NCBI GenBank assembly: GCA_013041765.1
Contig: JABDRL010000110.1
Coordinates: forward strand, 1 to 37,310
DNA length: 37,310 bases
From: Dactylosporangium sp.
GTDB taxonomy: Bacteria; Actinomycetota; Actinomycetes; Mycobacteriales; Micromonosporaceae
Direction: 5' to 3'
The notes under the pieces were generated by a model that saw nothing but the letters and a program-made list of their open reading frames with translations, had not been told where the DNA came from and made no database searches. A program made the position numbers and the translations under genes. Every line of letters starts with the position of its first letter. Position 1 is the first letter of the stretch. Shown in pieces: positions 15,992 to 22,632 of this stretch.

Positions 15992-16477
15992 GTGCTCAAG
16001 AACGCCTGGTACCTGATCACCCACATCGACTTCTTCGACGCGGTCACCAAGCTCCCGCGTCTGGCGGACGCGCCCGACCTGATGGTCACTCTCGACAAGT
16101 TGTTCGGCGACGAGGGCTGCATCAGCGCCGCCCACACCGCCACAGCCGTCGAGGTCATGCTGCGCATGGCCGAGCACCTGTCCACCGCTATCCCCTACGG
16201 CCGGCACGTGGCCGTGGCCGACTGCGACCAGTTCGCCCGGCTACTCAACGGCCTCAACCTGCTGCTGGCGTACGTCGCACAACTGTCCGCCCGGCTGGCC
16301 CACCAGGTCGACACCGCCACCGGCGCCGACCTGTCTGCCCTGTCCGCCGACGAGCGGACTGCGCTGACCACGGCCCTGGCCACGGCCAGTTGCCGGCTGG
16401 AGGAGGCCGCCGGGCTGTTCAAGGAGGCGCACCTGGCCGCCGGTGACCGCGCCGCCATGCACGCCCGGCGGCGGTGA
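15992..16477 (+). CDS. Small mobile-element protein, unknown function
   Basis: A 161-aa, mostly helical soluble protein that I do not recognise. It begins LKNAWYLITHIDFFDAV after the initiator and continues with Leu/Ala-rich helices (FARLLNGLNLLLAYVAQLSARL) before a basic C-terminus. The GTG at 15992 is chosen because AAGGGA lies seven bases upstream and the hairpin at 15934-15960 lies outside the gene; in-frame ATGs at 15950 and 15968 would put the start inside or against that hairpin. It is the first gene of a rightward accessory series, separated from DUF932 by another hairpin. Confidence 0.6.
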   Translation: MLKNAWYLITHIDFFDAVTKLPRLADAPDLMVTLDKLFGDEGCISAAHTATAVEVMLRMAEHLSTAIPYGRHVAVADCDQFARLLNGLNLLLAYVAQLSARLAHQVDTATGADLSALSADERTALTTALATASCRLEEAAGLFKEAHLAAGDRAAMHARRR

Positions 16478-16577
16478 GCCAGCCGCGCTCGGCCACGCGC
16501 TGCGCGCCGAAGCCCCGCATCACCAATCACCGAACTGGCCACCCCACGGCGACCGGCACCTCACGTCGGCTCCGCTC

Positions 16578-16604
16578 AGGCGCCGCCCGCCCCGGGCGGC
16601 GCCT
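16578..16604 (+). repeat. Start-associated stem-loop upstream of the DUF932 gene
   Basis: A perfect 12-bp stem (AGGCGCCGCCCG with its complement) has a CCC loop and ends 30 bp before the ATG at 16635. The layout matches the hairpin at 15934-15960, with unrelated stem sequence. Confidence 0.6.
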
Positions 16605-16634
16605 GCTTCGTCTCACACAGGAAGGAGCGCCGCG

Positions 16635-17609
16635 ATGGCGCACGAAATCGAGCAGTTCAACGACGGTACCGCCGCCTTCTTCTCCAGTCGGATCGACGCA
16701 TGGCACCGGCTCGGCACCGTCACCACCGGCTGCCTGACCGCCGCGCAGGTCATGGACGTCGCCTTCCTCGGCGGCTGGGACGTGCGCAAGGAGACCGTGC
16801 AGACCGTTGCCTCCGGCGCGGTGGTCCCCAACCGGTGGGCCACCACCCGGCTGCACCCGAAGACCGGGCGGCGGGAAGTGCTCGGCATGGTGGGCAAGTC
16901 CTACCAGGTCGTGCAGAACGAGCAGGCGTGTGACCTGCTCGACTTCATCGTCGACGAGACCGGCGCCCACTTCGAGACCGCCGGCAGCCTGCGCGGCGGC
17001 CGGGAAGTGTTCGTGACGATGAAACTGCCCGACAGCATGCGCATCGCCGGCAAGGACGCCCTGGATCTGTACCTGGCCATGTGCACCTCCCACGACGGCT
17101 CGCGCCTGGCCCGGGTCCTGGTCACGCCGGTGAGAATCGTCTGCGCGAACACGCAGGCCGCGGCGTTCGCCAACAATGTCGGCGAGTACGCCCTGCGCCA
17201 TTCGGGCGACATCCTCGGCAAGCTGACCGAGGTGCGCGAGGCGCTGAACCTGGTGCCGGTGTACCTGGACCAGTTCCAGGCCGAGGCCGAGAAGCTCATC
17301 GACAAGCAGCTCGAATGGGACCAGCTCCAGCGCATCGCCGACGAGCTGTGGCCGCTGGACGACGACGACAAGGAAGCGGCGTTCCTGAAGAAGCTGGCCC
17401 GGGACCGGGACCTGAAGTACCTGTTCGAGGAAGCTCCCAGCCAGGCGCAGATCCGCGGTACGGCGTGGGCCGGCTACCAGGCCGTCACCGAGTGGCTGGA
17501 CCACAAGCAGCCCGCCAAGAGCGACTACCACCGCGCCAACAAGGTGCTCGCCGACGGCACGGTGACCGCCATCAAGAAGCGGGCCTTCGACCTGGTCCTG
17601 GCCACCTGA
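16635..17609 (+). CDS. DUF932 phage/plasmid-like protein
   Basis: A 324-aa protein of the DUF932 family common on plasmids, phages and integrative elements. Landmarks are the N-terminal AWHRLGTVTTGCLTAAQVM, the centre VGKSYQVVQNEQACDLLDFIV, SLRGGREVFVTMKLP, and the conserved LVTPVRIVCANTQAAAF. The C-terminal half is helical and charged, with DDDDKEAAFLKKLARDRDLKYL. The molecular function is unknown; some relatives are linked to anti-restriction or DNA maintenance only by context. The ATG at 16635 has GGAAGGAG upstream. The stop codon lies inside a CTGACAG heptamer (17606-17612). Confidence 0.85.
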   Translation: MAHEIEQFNDGTAAFFSSRIDAWHRLGTVTTGCLTAAQVMDVAFLGGWDVRKETVQTVASGAVVPNRWATTRLHPKTGRREVLGMVGKSYQVVQNEQACDLLDFIVDETGAHFETAGSLRGGREVFVTMKLPDSMRIAGKDALDLYLAMCTSHDGSRLARVLVTPVRIVCANTQAAAFANNVGEYALRHSGDILGKLTEVREALNLVPVYLDQFQAEAEKLIDKQLEWDQLQRIADELWPLDDDDKEAAFLKKLARDRDLKYLFEEAPSQAQIRGTAWAGYQAVTEWLDHKQPAKSDYHRANKVLADGTVTAIKKRAFDLVLAT

Positions 17610-17628
17610 CAGCTCCCAACCCAGCCCT

Positions 17629-17667
17629 GGCACGGGCGTGGACGCCTGCGGTGTCCGTGCCCGTGCC
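17629..17667 (+). repeat. Stem-loop upstream of the DUF4192 gene
   Basis: GGCACGGGC (17629-17637) pairs with GCCCGTGCC (17659-17667). An inner GGAC/GTCC pairing extends the stem. It lies 77 bp before the ATG at 17745 and 20 bp after the DUF932 stop, so it can serve as a terminator. Confidence 0.5.
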
Positions 17668-17744
17668 GGCGCATCCCCACACAGCGCGGCGGCCGGCACC
17701 TCCGTCCCCGCGCCCCGTCACGCACCCACCACAGGGAGATCACC

Positions 17745-18749
17745 ATGTCGTCGTCGGACGCACCGACCACCACCGTGACGGTCCGGTCCGCAGCCGATCT
17801 GGCCTGCGTCGTGCCGTACTTCATCGGTTTCCACCCGGCCGAGGGCAGCGTCGTCGTCATCGCCTTCGCGCACGCGCGGATCGTCTTCGCCGCCCGAGCC
17901 GACCTCCCCAAGGCCGGCGCCCCGGCAGCCGAGGCCCATCGCCTTGGCGAGCACCTCACCCCGGTCGTCCGCCAGCAGCAGGCGGTCACCGACGCCGTGC
18001 TCATCGGCTACGGCGAAGCCGGCCACGTCGACCCGGCACTGCGCGTCATGCAGCAGGCGTTCACCGCCGCCGAGGTCCCGATCCGGGACCTGCTGCGGGT
18101 CACCGGCACCCGGGTGTTCACCATCACCTGTCCCAACCCGGCCTGCTGCCCGCCGCAGGGCACCCCGTTCGACCCGGCCGCCTCACCGGTCGCCGCGCAG
18201 GCCACCGTCGCCGGTCTGGTCGCCTTCCCTGACCGCAACGCCGTGGCCGCCCGGTTCGCGCCGGTCGACGGTGCCGCCCGCGAGAACATTCACGCGGCGA
18301 CCCAGCGGGCGGTCACCCGGCTGAGGTCGCTACTCGACGCCGGCCACACCGTCATCTGCGAGACCGGGGTGCGTGCGGTCGAGAACGCGCTGCGCCAGCA
18401 CGACGCCGGGCAACGACTCACTGACGACCAGGTGGCCTGGCTGACGGCGCTGCTGACCCGAACCTCGGTCCGCGATCTCGCGGTGGAGTTGACCCAGCCA
18501 CACGAGGGACACGTCACCTTCTGGGCCGACGTCACCCGCCGCGCGCAGCGGTCGCTCGCTGCGGCACCGGCAACCCTGCTCGCGCTGACCGCCTGGCGCT
18601 GCGGCAACGGCGGCCTCGCCGCCATGGCCGCCGACCACGCCCTGGAGGTCAACCCCGGCTACCAGCTCGCCGGCCTGCTCCTGCAGGCGCTGGACGCCGG
18701 ACTACCGCCGTCGACGTTCGAGCAGGCACCGACCGGCGAGGCGCACTGA
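17745..18749 (+). CDS. DUF4192 domain protein
   Basis: A 334-aa protein with the actinobacterial DUF4192 signature: ADLACVVPYFIGFHPAEGSVVVIAF near residues 18-42, then FAARADLP, later CPNPACCPPQGTPFDP with Cys residues that could bind metal. The C-terminal half ends with the typical LLALTAWRCGNGGLAAMAADHALEVNPGYQLAGLL. Function is unknown. The domain is frequent on chromosomes and mobile elements of Actinobacteria. The ATG at 17745 follows AGGGAG. It stands between DUF932 and a small unknown gene, each with its own upstream hairpin. Confidence 0.85.
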   Translation: MSSSDAPTTTVTVRSAADLACVVPYFIGFHPAEGSVVVIAFAHARIVFAARADLPKAGAPAAEAHRLGEHLTPVVRQQQAVTDAVLIGYGEAGHVDPALRVMQQAFTAAEVPIRDLLRVTGTRVFTITCPNPACCPPQGTPFDPAASPVAAQATVAGLVAFPDRNAVAARFAPVDGAARENIHAATQRAVTRLRSLLDAGHTVICETGVRAVENALRQHDAGQRLTDDQVAWLTALLTRTSVRDLAVELTQPHEGHVTFWADVTRRAQRSLAAAPATLLALTAWRCGNGGLAAMAADHALEVNPGYQLAGLLLQALDAGLPPSTFEQAPTGEAH

Positions 18750-18825
18750 CGCGCTGACCGCACCAATACGCCCTCCGACCGGCCGCAGGCCGGCACCAGC
18801 GGGCAGGCGTGATCACACCCCCTCG

Positions 18826-18859
18826 GCCGGACGCCCGTGTGACCCGCACGGCGTCCGGC
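18826..18859 (+). repeat. Stem-loop between DUF4192 and the next gene
   Basis: A 10-bp perfect stem, GCCGGACGCC with GGCGTCCGGC, is extended by CGTG/CACG with a bulge. It ends 55 bp before the GTG at 18915. A smaller CCGGCC/GGCCGG stem lies at about 18779-18793. Confidence 0.5.
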
Positions 18860-18914
18860 ACTCGCCGTCCGGCGCGGGAAACCGCGCACCAACACCGAAC
18901 AGGAGCACACCATC

Positions 18915-19370
18915 GTGGACCCCATCCGAAGCATGCTGCTCGCCCTGGCCACCCGCGCCGAGGAAGCCTGGCTGCGTTGGCACGCCGGCCGCGCCGCCGT
19001 GCGCGCCCGCGATCAGGTCCCGGGTCGTACCGAGGCGTTCGCCCACCACGTGCAGGCCAACTTGTGTCTGCTGGCCGCGATCAGCGCGGCGGACCTGCCC
19101 ACCGGCTTCAAGATCTACGACGTTAGCCTGTCGAAGGACCCGCATACCGCCGCCCGGCAGCTCCGCAAGATCGTCGTCGCCTACTACCCCAGCGGCCCGA
19201 TCGAGACTGAACAAGAAGCCGCCCGACTGGCCTACAAGGCGGCCTACGCCGAGTCGATCACCGACCAGGAGCAGCGGTACGTCGACCTCTTCGCCGCCCT
19301 GCCCGCCGCCCGACGCGACAAGATCATCGAATTGGTCGAGGACCGCGCCCGGTATCCCCGTGAGCGTTGA
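18915..19370 (+). CDS. Small mobile-element protein, unknown function
   Basis: A 151-aa, all-helical charged protein not recognised. It has an N-terminal RAEEAWLRWHAGRAAVRARDQV, a central KIYDVSLSKDPHTAARQLRKIV, and a C-terminal helix ending ARRDKIIELVEDRARYPRER. No membrane or signal segment. The GTG at 18915 has CAGGAG upstream. A GC-rich CCGCCG/CGGCGG stem follows the stop directly (about 19380-19395). Confidence 0.65.
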   Translation: MDPIRSMLLALATRAEEAWLRWHAGRAAVRARDQVPGRTEAFAHHVQANLCLLAAISAADLPTGFKIYDVSLSKDPHTAARQLRKIVVAYYPSGPIETEQEAARLAYKAAYAESITDQEQRYVDLFAALPAARRDKIIELVEDRARYPRER

Positions 19371-19444
19371 CGGCACCATCCGCCGCCGGACGGCGGGGTG
19401 AGCCACCACGGCGTACCCCGCTGCCGGTTCCCCTCCTTCCCGCC

Positions 19445-19470
19445 CGGCCCGCCCGATTCCGGGCGGGCCG
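19445..19470 (+). repeat. Start-associated stem-loop before a possible tiny gene
   Basis: An 11-bp perfect stem, CGGCCCGCCCG with its complement, has the loop ATTC. A ribosome-binding-site-like GAAGGGA follows at 19483-19489. A second stem with a similar ATTCC loop lies 100 bp further on. Confidence 0.6.
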
Positions 19471-19499
19471 TTGCCATGACCTGAAGGGACAACCCGCTC

Positions 19500-19556
19500 A
19501 CGACGGCGTACCTCGGCGAGCACATCGACCACTGCCTCGACCCCGACCGCGACTGA
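19500..19556 (+). other. Possible 18-codon peptide or its remnant, no standard start
   Basis: After the hairpin at 19445-19470 and GAAGGGA at 19483-19489, the frame ACG ACG GCG TAC gives TTAYLGEHIDHCLDPDRD and then TGA. The spacing to the ACG at 19500 is normal for a start, but no ATG, GTG or TTG exists in frame. Either ACG is used, an ATG has mutated, or this is chance. It is flanked on both sides by perfect hairpins, like the real genes here. Confidence 0.25.
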
Positions 19557-19569
19557 CCAATCCAGCACC

Positions 19570-19598
19570 AGGCCCACCCGGATTCCCCGGGTGGGCCT
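19570..19598 (+). repeat. Start-associated stem-loop
   Basis: A perfect 12-bp stem, AGGCCCACCCGG with its complement, has the loop ATTCC and ends 25 bp before the ATG at 19624. AGGGAGG lies between the hairpin and the start. Confidence 0.6.
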
Positions 19599-19623
19599 TG
19601 CCGTATGCACAGGGAGGAACCCG

Positions 19624-20265
19624 ATGTACCAGAGCACCCCGTTGGGCCAGCTGCGGTTGCCTACCGCCACCGGCGACATCCCGCTGCGCATCCACCTCGT
19701 CACCCGGCTGCCCCAACCGGAGGACACCGCCTCGATCCCCACCGACCCCGGGCAGCCGGCCTATACGGCAGTCACCGTCTTCGCCGAGGTCGGCGACCGC
19801 GCCCTCGACCTGGAAGTCCACTGCGAGCACACCACCGTCGCCGACCTACCCACCGACATCGACCACCTGGTCAGCGCCGAACCGGTCGCCGGGCTGGTCA
19901 CCGAGTACCGTGACCGGCTCGCCGCCCTGGCCTTGGACCTAGCCGCGCTGGGCCTTGCCACCGGCGATGGCATCGCGGTCGCCCTCAGCGACGACGACCT
20001 GGGATTCCTGGTCCACTGCCTGACGCTGGTGCAGCGACGCTGGCGGGAGGCGATCGACGACGCGCAGGCCGCCGCCGACCGGCCCCGCCGCGCCGACCCG
20101 CCCCGGTCGGGGTTCATGGACATCGAGCCGACCCCCGCCGGGTACCGGGCCGCCGCCGACATCTTCGCCACCGAACTGGCGCGGGTGCAGCAGCTCCGCC
20201 AGCGGTTGGCCCGGCTGCTCGACCACACCCACGACGCCGCCGACCAGGACGGTGAGCTGCGATGA
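19624..20265 (+). CDS. Mobile-element protein, unknown function
   Basis: A 213-aa protein. The N-terminal half looks beta-rich (LPTATGDIPLRIHLVTRLPQ, then AVTVFAEVGDRALDLEVHC). The C-terminal half is two long helices (FLVHCLTLVQRRWREAIDDAQ and YRAAADIFATELARVQQLRQ). I do not recognise a family. The ATG at 19624 follows GGGAGG. The last codons overlap the next start (ATGA at 20262), so this and the Cys-motif protein are translated together. Confidence 0.65.
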   Translation: MYQSTPLGQLRLPTATGDIPLRIHLVTRLPQPEDTASIPTDPGQPAYTAVTVFAEVGDRALDLEVHCEHTTVADLPTDIDHLVSAEPVAGLVTEYRDRLAALALDLAALGLATGDGIAVALSDDDLGFLVHCLTLVQRRWREAIDDAQAAADRPRRADPPRSGFMDIEPTPAGYRAAADIFATELARVQQLRQRLARLLDHTHDAADQDGELR

Positions 20266-20822
20266 CCGCCGAAAGGTCGCCGTCGTCCGACCAGGGAGTG
20301 CTGCCCTGGGTGGCCTCCGCCCCGCAGCCGCTACTGACCGTCACCGGCGACAGCGCCGTCATCACGCCGGTGCGGTTCGTATGGCGCGGCACGTACTGCG
20401 GCTGGTGCCGCCAGTACGCGCCGCTGTGGACCGACGGCGGCACCATCGAGCTGGGCATCCGCGTCGGGCTGCCGCACCGGCGGGCGCAGCAGGAAACCGC
20501 GCACTGGTACCAGGTCTGGCGGCCCGCCGCCGTGCCGGTGGTTCCGCCCGACTGTCCCAACCCGGCCTGCCGTCGTCCCGCCACCCGGATGCTCGCCGAA
20601 CAGGAGGTGCCCACCGGATGGCTGACCGGCACCTGGCGGTTGTCGATCGGCCCGTTCCCGATCGGCGACTGGCTGGATGATCGCTGCCCGTCGCCGGTGC
20701 ACCCGGACACCTACCGGCTGATGGGCCAGGCGCGGTCCACGATGCGATCCACGCATCCGGACCTGGCCGCCGCCGCTGACGCCTACACGGCCCGCCAACA
20801 CCACCGGGCGCAACGGGACTGA
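20262..20822 (+). CDS. Small protein with CxxC pairs, possibly zinc-binding
   Basis: A 186-aa protein starting four bases inside the preceding gene. Two Cys pairs, TYCGWC near residue 47 and CPNPACR near 98-103, could form a zinc ribbon. The section between them is beta-rich, followed by WLTGTWRLSIGPFPIGDWLDD and a helical tail. Function unknown. The ATGA overlap with the upstream gene indicates a shared product or complex, which is inference. Confidence 0.6.
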   Translation: MTAERSPSSDQGVLPWVASAPQPLLTVTGDSAVITPVRFVWRGTYCGWCRQYAPLWTDGGTIELGIRVGLPHRRAQQETAHWYQVWRPAAVPVVPPDCPNPACRRPATRMLAEQEVPTGWLTGTWRLSIGPFPIGDWLDDRCPSPVHPDTYRLMGQARSTMRSTHPDLAAAADAYTARQHHRAQRD

Positions 20823-20857
20823 CCCCACCACCCGGCACACCCCTACCGCGAAACCCG

Positions 20858-20891
20858 CGCCCCCGCCACCGGACCCGGTGGCGGGGGCGCC
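20858..20891 (+). repeat. 16-bp stem-loop, strongest of the series
   Basis: GCGCCCCCGCCACCGG (20858-20873) pairs perfectly with 20876-20891; the inner pairs must open to form a loop. It is 35 bp past the stop at 20822 and 47 bp before the GTG at 20939. Confidence 0.65.
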
Positions 20892-20938
20892 CGCATGCGC
20901 ACACCACGAACCAGTACGAAGGAAGGGACATCACCGAC

Positions 20939-21541
20939 GTGTACACCATCGACCAATGGATCCGGGACTCCTACGGCCTGCTCCTGCACACCGACCGGCC
21001 CGCGTGGCGGCTGATGTCCGCCGCCGGCCTGCGGGCCGCCGCCCACGCCGCCGGCTTCATCGCCGCCCTGGACCTGACCAACCGCGAACTCATCGCCCAA
21101 CTGACCACCAACGGCCAGGACCCGAGCGACCCGGTCGTGCAGATGCTCGCCGCCGCCCGCGACGCGGCCTGGCAGGCCATCACCGTGCTGGCCGCCGACG
21201 CCCACCGACTCGGCTGCACCAGCCTGCCCTCCGGTCCCCACCCCGACTGGGCACCAGTCTGCGTACGCACCGAGGCGGTCGGCCCGAAGCTGTACCCGGC
21301 CCTGGCCAACGACGCCGACCCGTCCGCACCGCCCCGGTTCGCCCGCACCACCGCCGAACGCATCACCGGCGATCTCGCCGCCCGCCCAGGGCAACACCTC
21401 CGCGTCCGCCTGGCCGGCACCGTGCACAACCTGGCACGCGCCGAACCGACGATCGTCGGCCCGGACGAGCACACCCCCGACGACGACGGGCTCTACACCC
21501 TCACCGCCCGCGGCCTGGACTGGCGACGGGTCCGGCGGTGA
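20939..21541 (+). CDS. Mobile-element protein, unknown function
   Basis: A 200-aa protein beginning YTIDQWIRDSYGLLLHTDRP after the initiator. Ala-rich helices follow (AAGLRAAAHAAGFIAALDLT). The C-terminal part has a beta-type GQHLRVRLAGTVHNLARAEP and ends in DWRRVRR. No family recognised. The GTG at 20939 has GGAAGGGA upstream. The stop codon overlaps a GTG that opens a decayed reading frame (see 21538-21849). Confidence 0.6.
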   Translation: MYTIDQWIRDSYGLLLHTDRPAWRLMSAAGLRAAAHAAGFIAALDLTNRELIAQLTTNGQDPSDPVVQMLAAARDAAWQAITVLAADAHRLGCTSLPSGPHPDWAPVCVRTEAVGPKLYPALANDADPSAPPRFARTTAERITGDLAARPGQHLRVRLAGTVHNLARAEPTIVGPDEHTPDDDGLYTLTARGLDWRRVRR

Positions 21542-21849
21542 CCGGCCCCGACCTGCCACCGGTCCTGGTCCGGCTGCGCCACCGCCCACTGCTCGGCGGG
21601 CTCGTCGCGCCGTAGATCACCACCCGCACCCCGGACAACCGGTACCGCCTCGGCGCCGCCGGTGCCGGTGCCGCCATGCACCCCGAATGCTTCGGCTACG
21701 CGGCACCGACCTGGCGCAGCCGGCCGAACCACTCCAGCGGGTCAAGCCCAACGACCACCGCGCCGCCGGATCGGGCGGCACAAACACGAAAAGCGGCCCG
21801 CCAATCGGCGGGCCGTCATCGCTTGTTGGACCCGGGACGCCTCGCCTGA
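21538..21849 (+). pseudogene. Amber-interrupted small gene remnant
   Basis: A GTG overlapping the previous stop (GTGA at 21538) opens the frame ...PLLGGLVAP, then TAG at 21613-21615, then ITTRTPDNRYRLGA ... MHPECFGYAAPTW in the same frame up to TGA at 21847. The text on both sides of the TAG reads like one protein, and a TGG to TAG change (Trp to stop) would explain it. MHPEC resembles the late Cys motif of small actinobacterial element proteins I recall, but the expected upstream CxxC is absent, so a deletion is also likely. The tail after about 21,720 probably is not coding. Confidence 0.4.
21794..21815 (+). repeat. Stem-loop in the GGDEF leader
   Basis: A perfect 9-bp stem, CGGCCCGCC with GGCGGGCCG, has the loop AATC, similar in style to the ATTC loop at 19456-19459. 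Confidence 0.55.
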
Positions 21850-21867
21850 GAAACGCGCGTCCCGGGT
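21830..21867 (+). repeat. Second stem-loop directly before the GGDEF gene
   Basis: ACCCGGGACGC (21830-21840) pairs perfectly with 21857-21867 around a 16-nt loop and ends 24 bp before the GTG at 21892. A small CTCTC/GAGAG stem follows and overlaps the ribosome-binding region, so folding could mask or expose the start. Confidence 0.55.
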
Positions 21868-21891
21868 TCTCTCGTAGAAGAGAGGACTCCA

Positions 21892-22632
21892 GTGTCCATG
21901 CTCGCTGCCCTCGTCGCTACCGCGGCGCTCGGCTTCGTCGCGGGCCGGCTCAGCGCCCGCCCAACGAGCCGAGCCCTCCGTACCCAGATCACCGACCTGT
22001 CCGAGCAGGTCCGCACCCTGGAGGGCCTGCTGCAGGTGGCCCACCACATCGCCGGACACGACCGGCTCACCGGTCTACCCAACCGCTACTCGGCCGCGCA
22101 GGTGTTCCTCCTCCGTGAGCTGCACGGCCAGCCCACCATCGTGATCTTAATCGACCTCGACCGGTTCAAGTGCATCAACGACACCCACGGCCACCACATC
22201 GGCGACGACCTGCTCCGGACAGTCGCCGAGCGGCTGGTCGCCATCGCGAAGGCGCACGGCGGCACCGCGGCCCGGCTGGCCGGAGACGAGTTCCTGCTCC
22301 TGCTGCCCGCTGACGACAGTGATCCCGCCACGCCGGTCGTGGCGACACTGGAGGCGGTGTCGCAGCCGGTCACGCTGCACACCGACGACGGCGAGGTCAC
22401 CGTGCGGCCGTCCGCCAGCGCCGGCATCGAGGTGTTCGACGGCAGCTACGGCTCGTTCGACACGATGCTGCACCACGCCGACATCGCCCTGTTCCACGCC
22501 AAGCAGCAACGGGGCATCCACTGCATCTACGGACCCGAGATGCGCATGCCCCGCAACGCCAGCCGGCATGGACCGCGCCGACGCGACGAGCACCCCACCG
22601 ACGACCAGCCCGGCGGGGAGGCGACGGCATGA
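21892..22632 (+). CDS. GGDEF-domain protein, putative diguanylate cyclase
   Basis: A 246-aa protein. One membrane helix at residues 3-20 and a short coiled coil at about 30-50 precede a GGDEF domain at 52-210. The domain shows HDRLTGLPNR (56-65), metal-binding LIDLDRFKCINDTHGH (86-101) and AGDEF (130-134) in place of GGDEF, a variant seen in active enzymes. The product would be cyclic di-GMP from GTP at the membrane. There is no sensor domain. Leu86 is a TTA codon (22147-22149), so bldA-type control is possible. Its last bases overlap the next ATG. The tail beyond 225 is basic and disordered. Confidence 0.85.
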   Translation: MSMLAALVATAALGFVAGRLSARPTSRALRTQITDLSEQVRTLEGLLQVAHHIAGHDRLTGLPNRYSAAQVFLLRELHGQPTIVILIDLDRFKCINDTHGHHIGDDLLRTVAERLVAIAKAHGGTAARLAGDEFLLLLPADDSDPATPVVATLEAVSQPVTLHTDDGEVTVRPSASAGIEVFDGSYGSFDTMLHHADIALFHAKQQRGIHCIYGPEMRMPRNASRHGPRRRDEHPTDDQPGGEATA

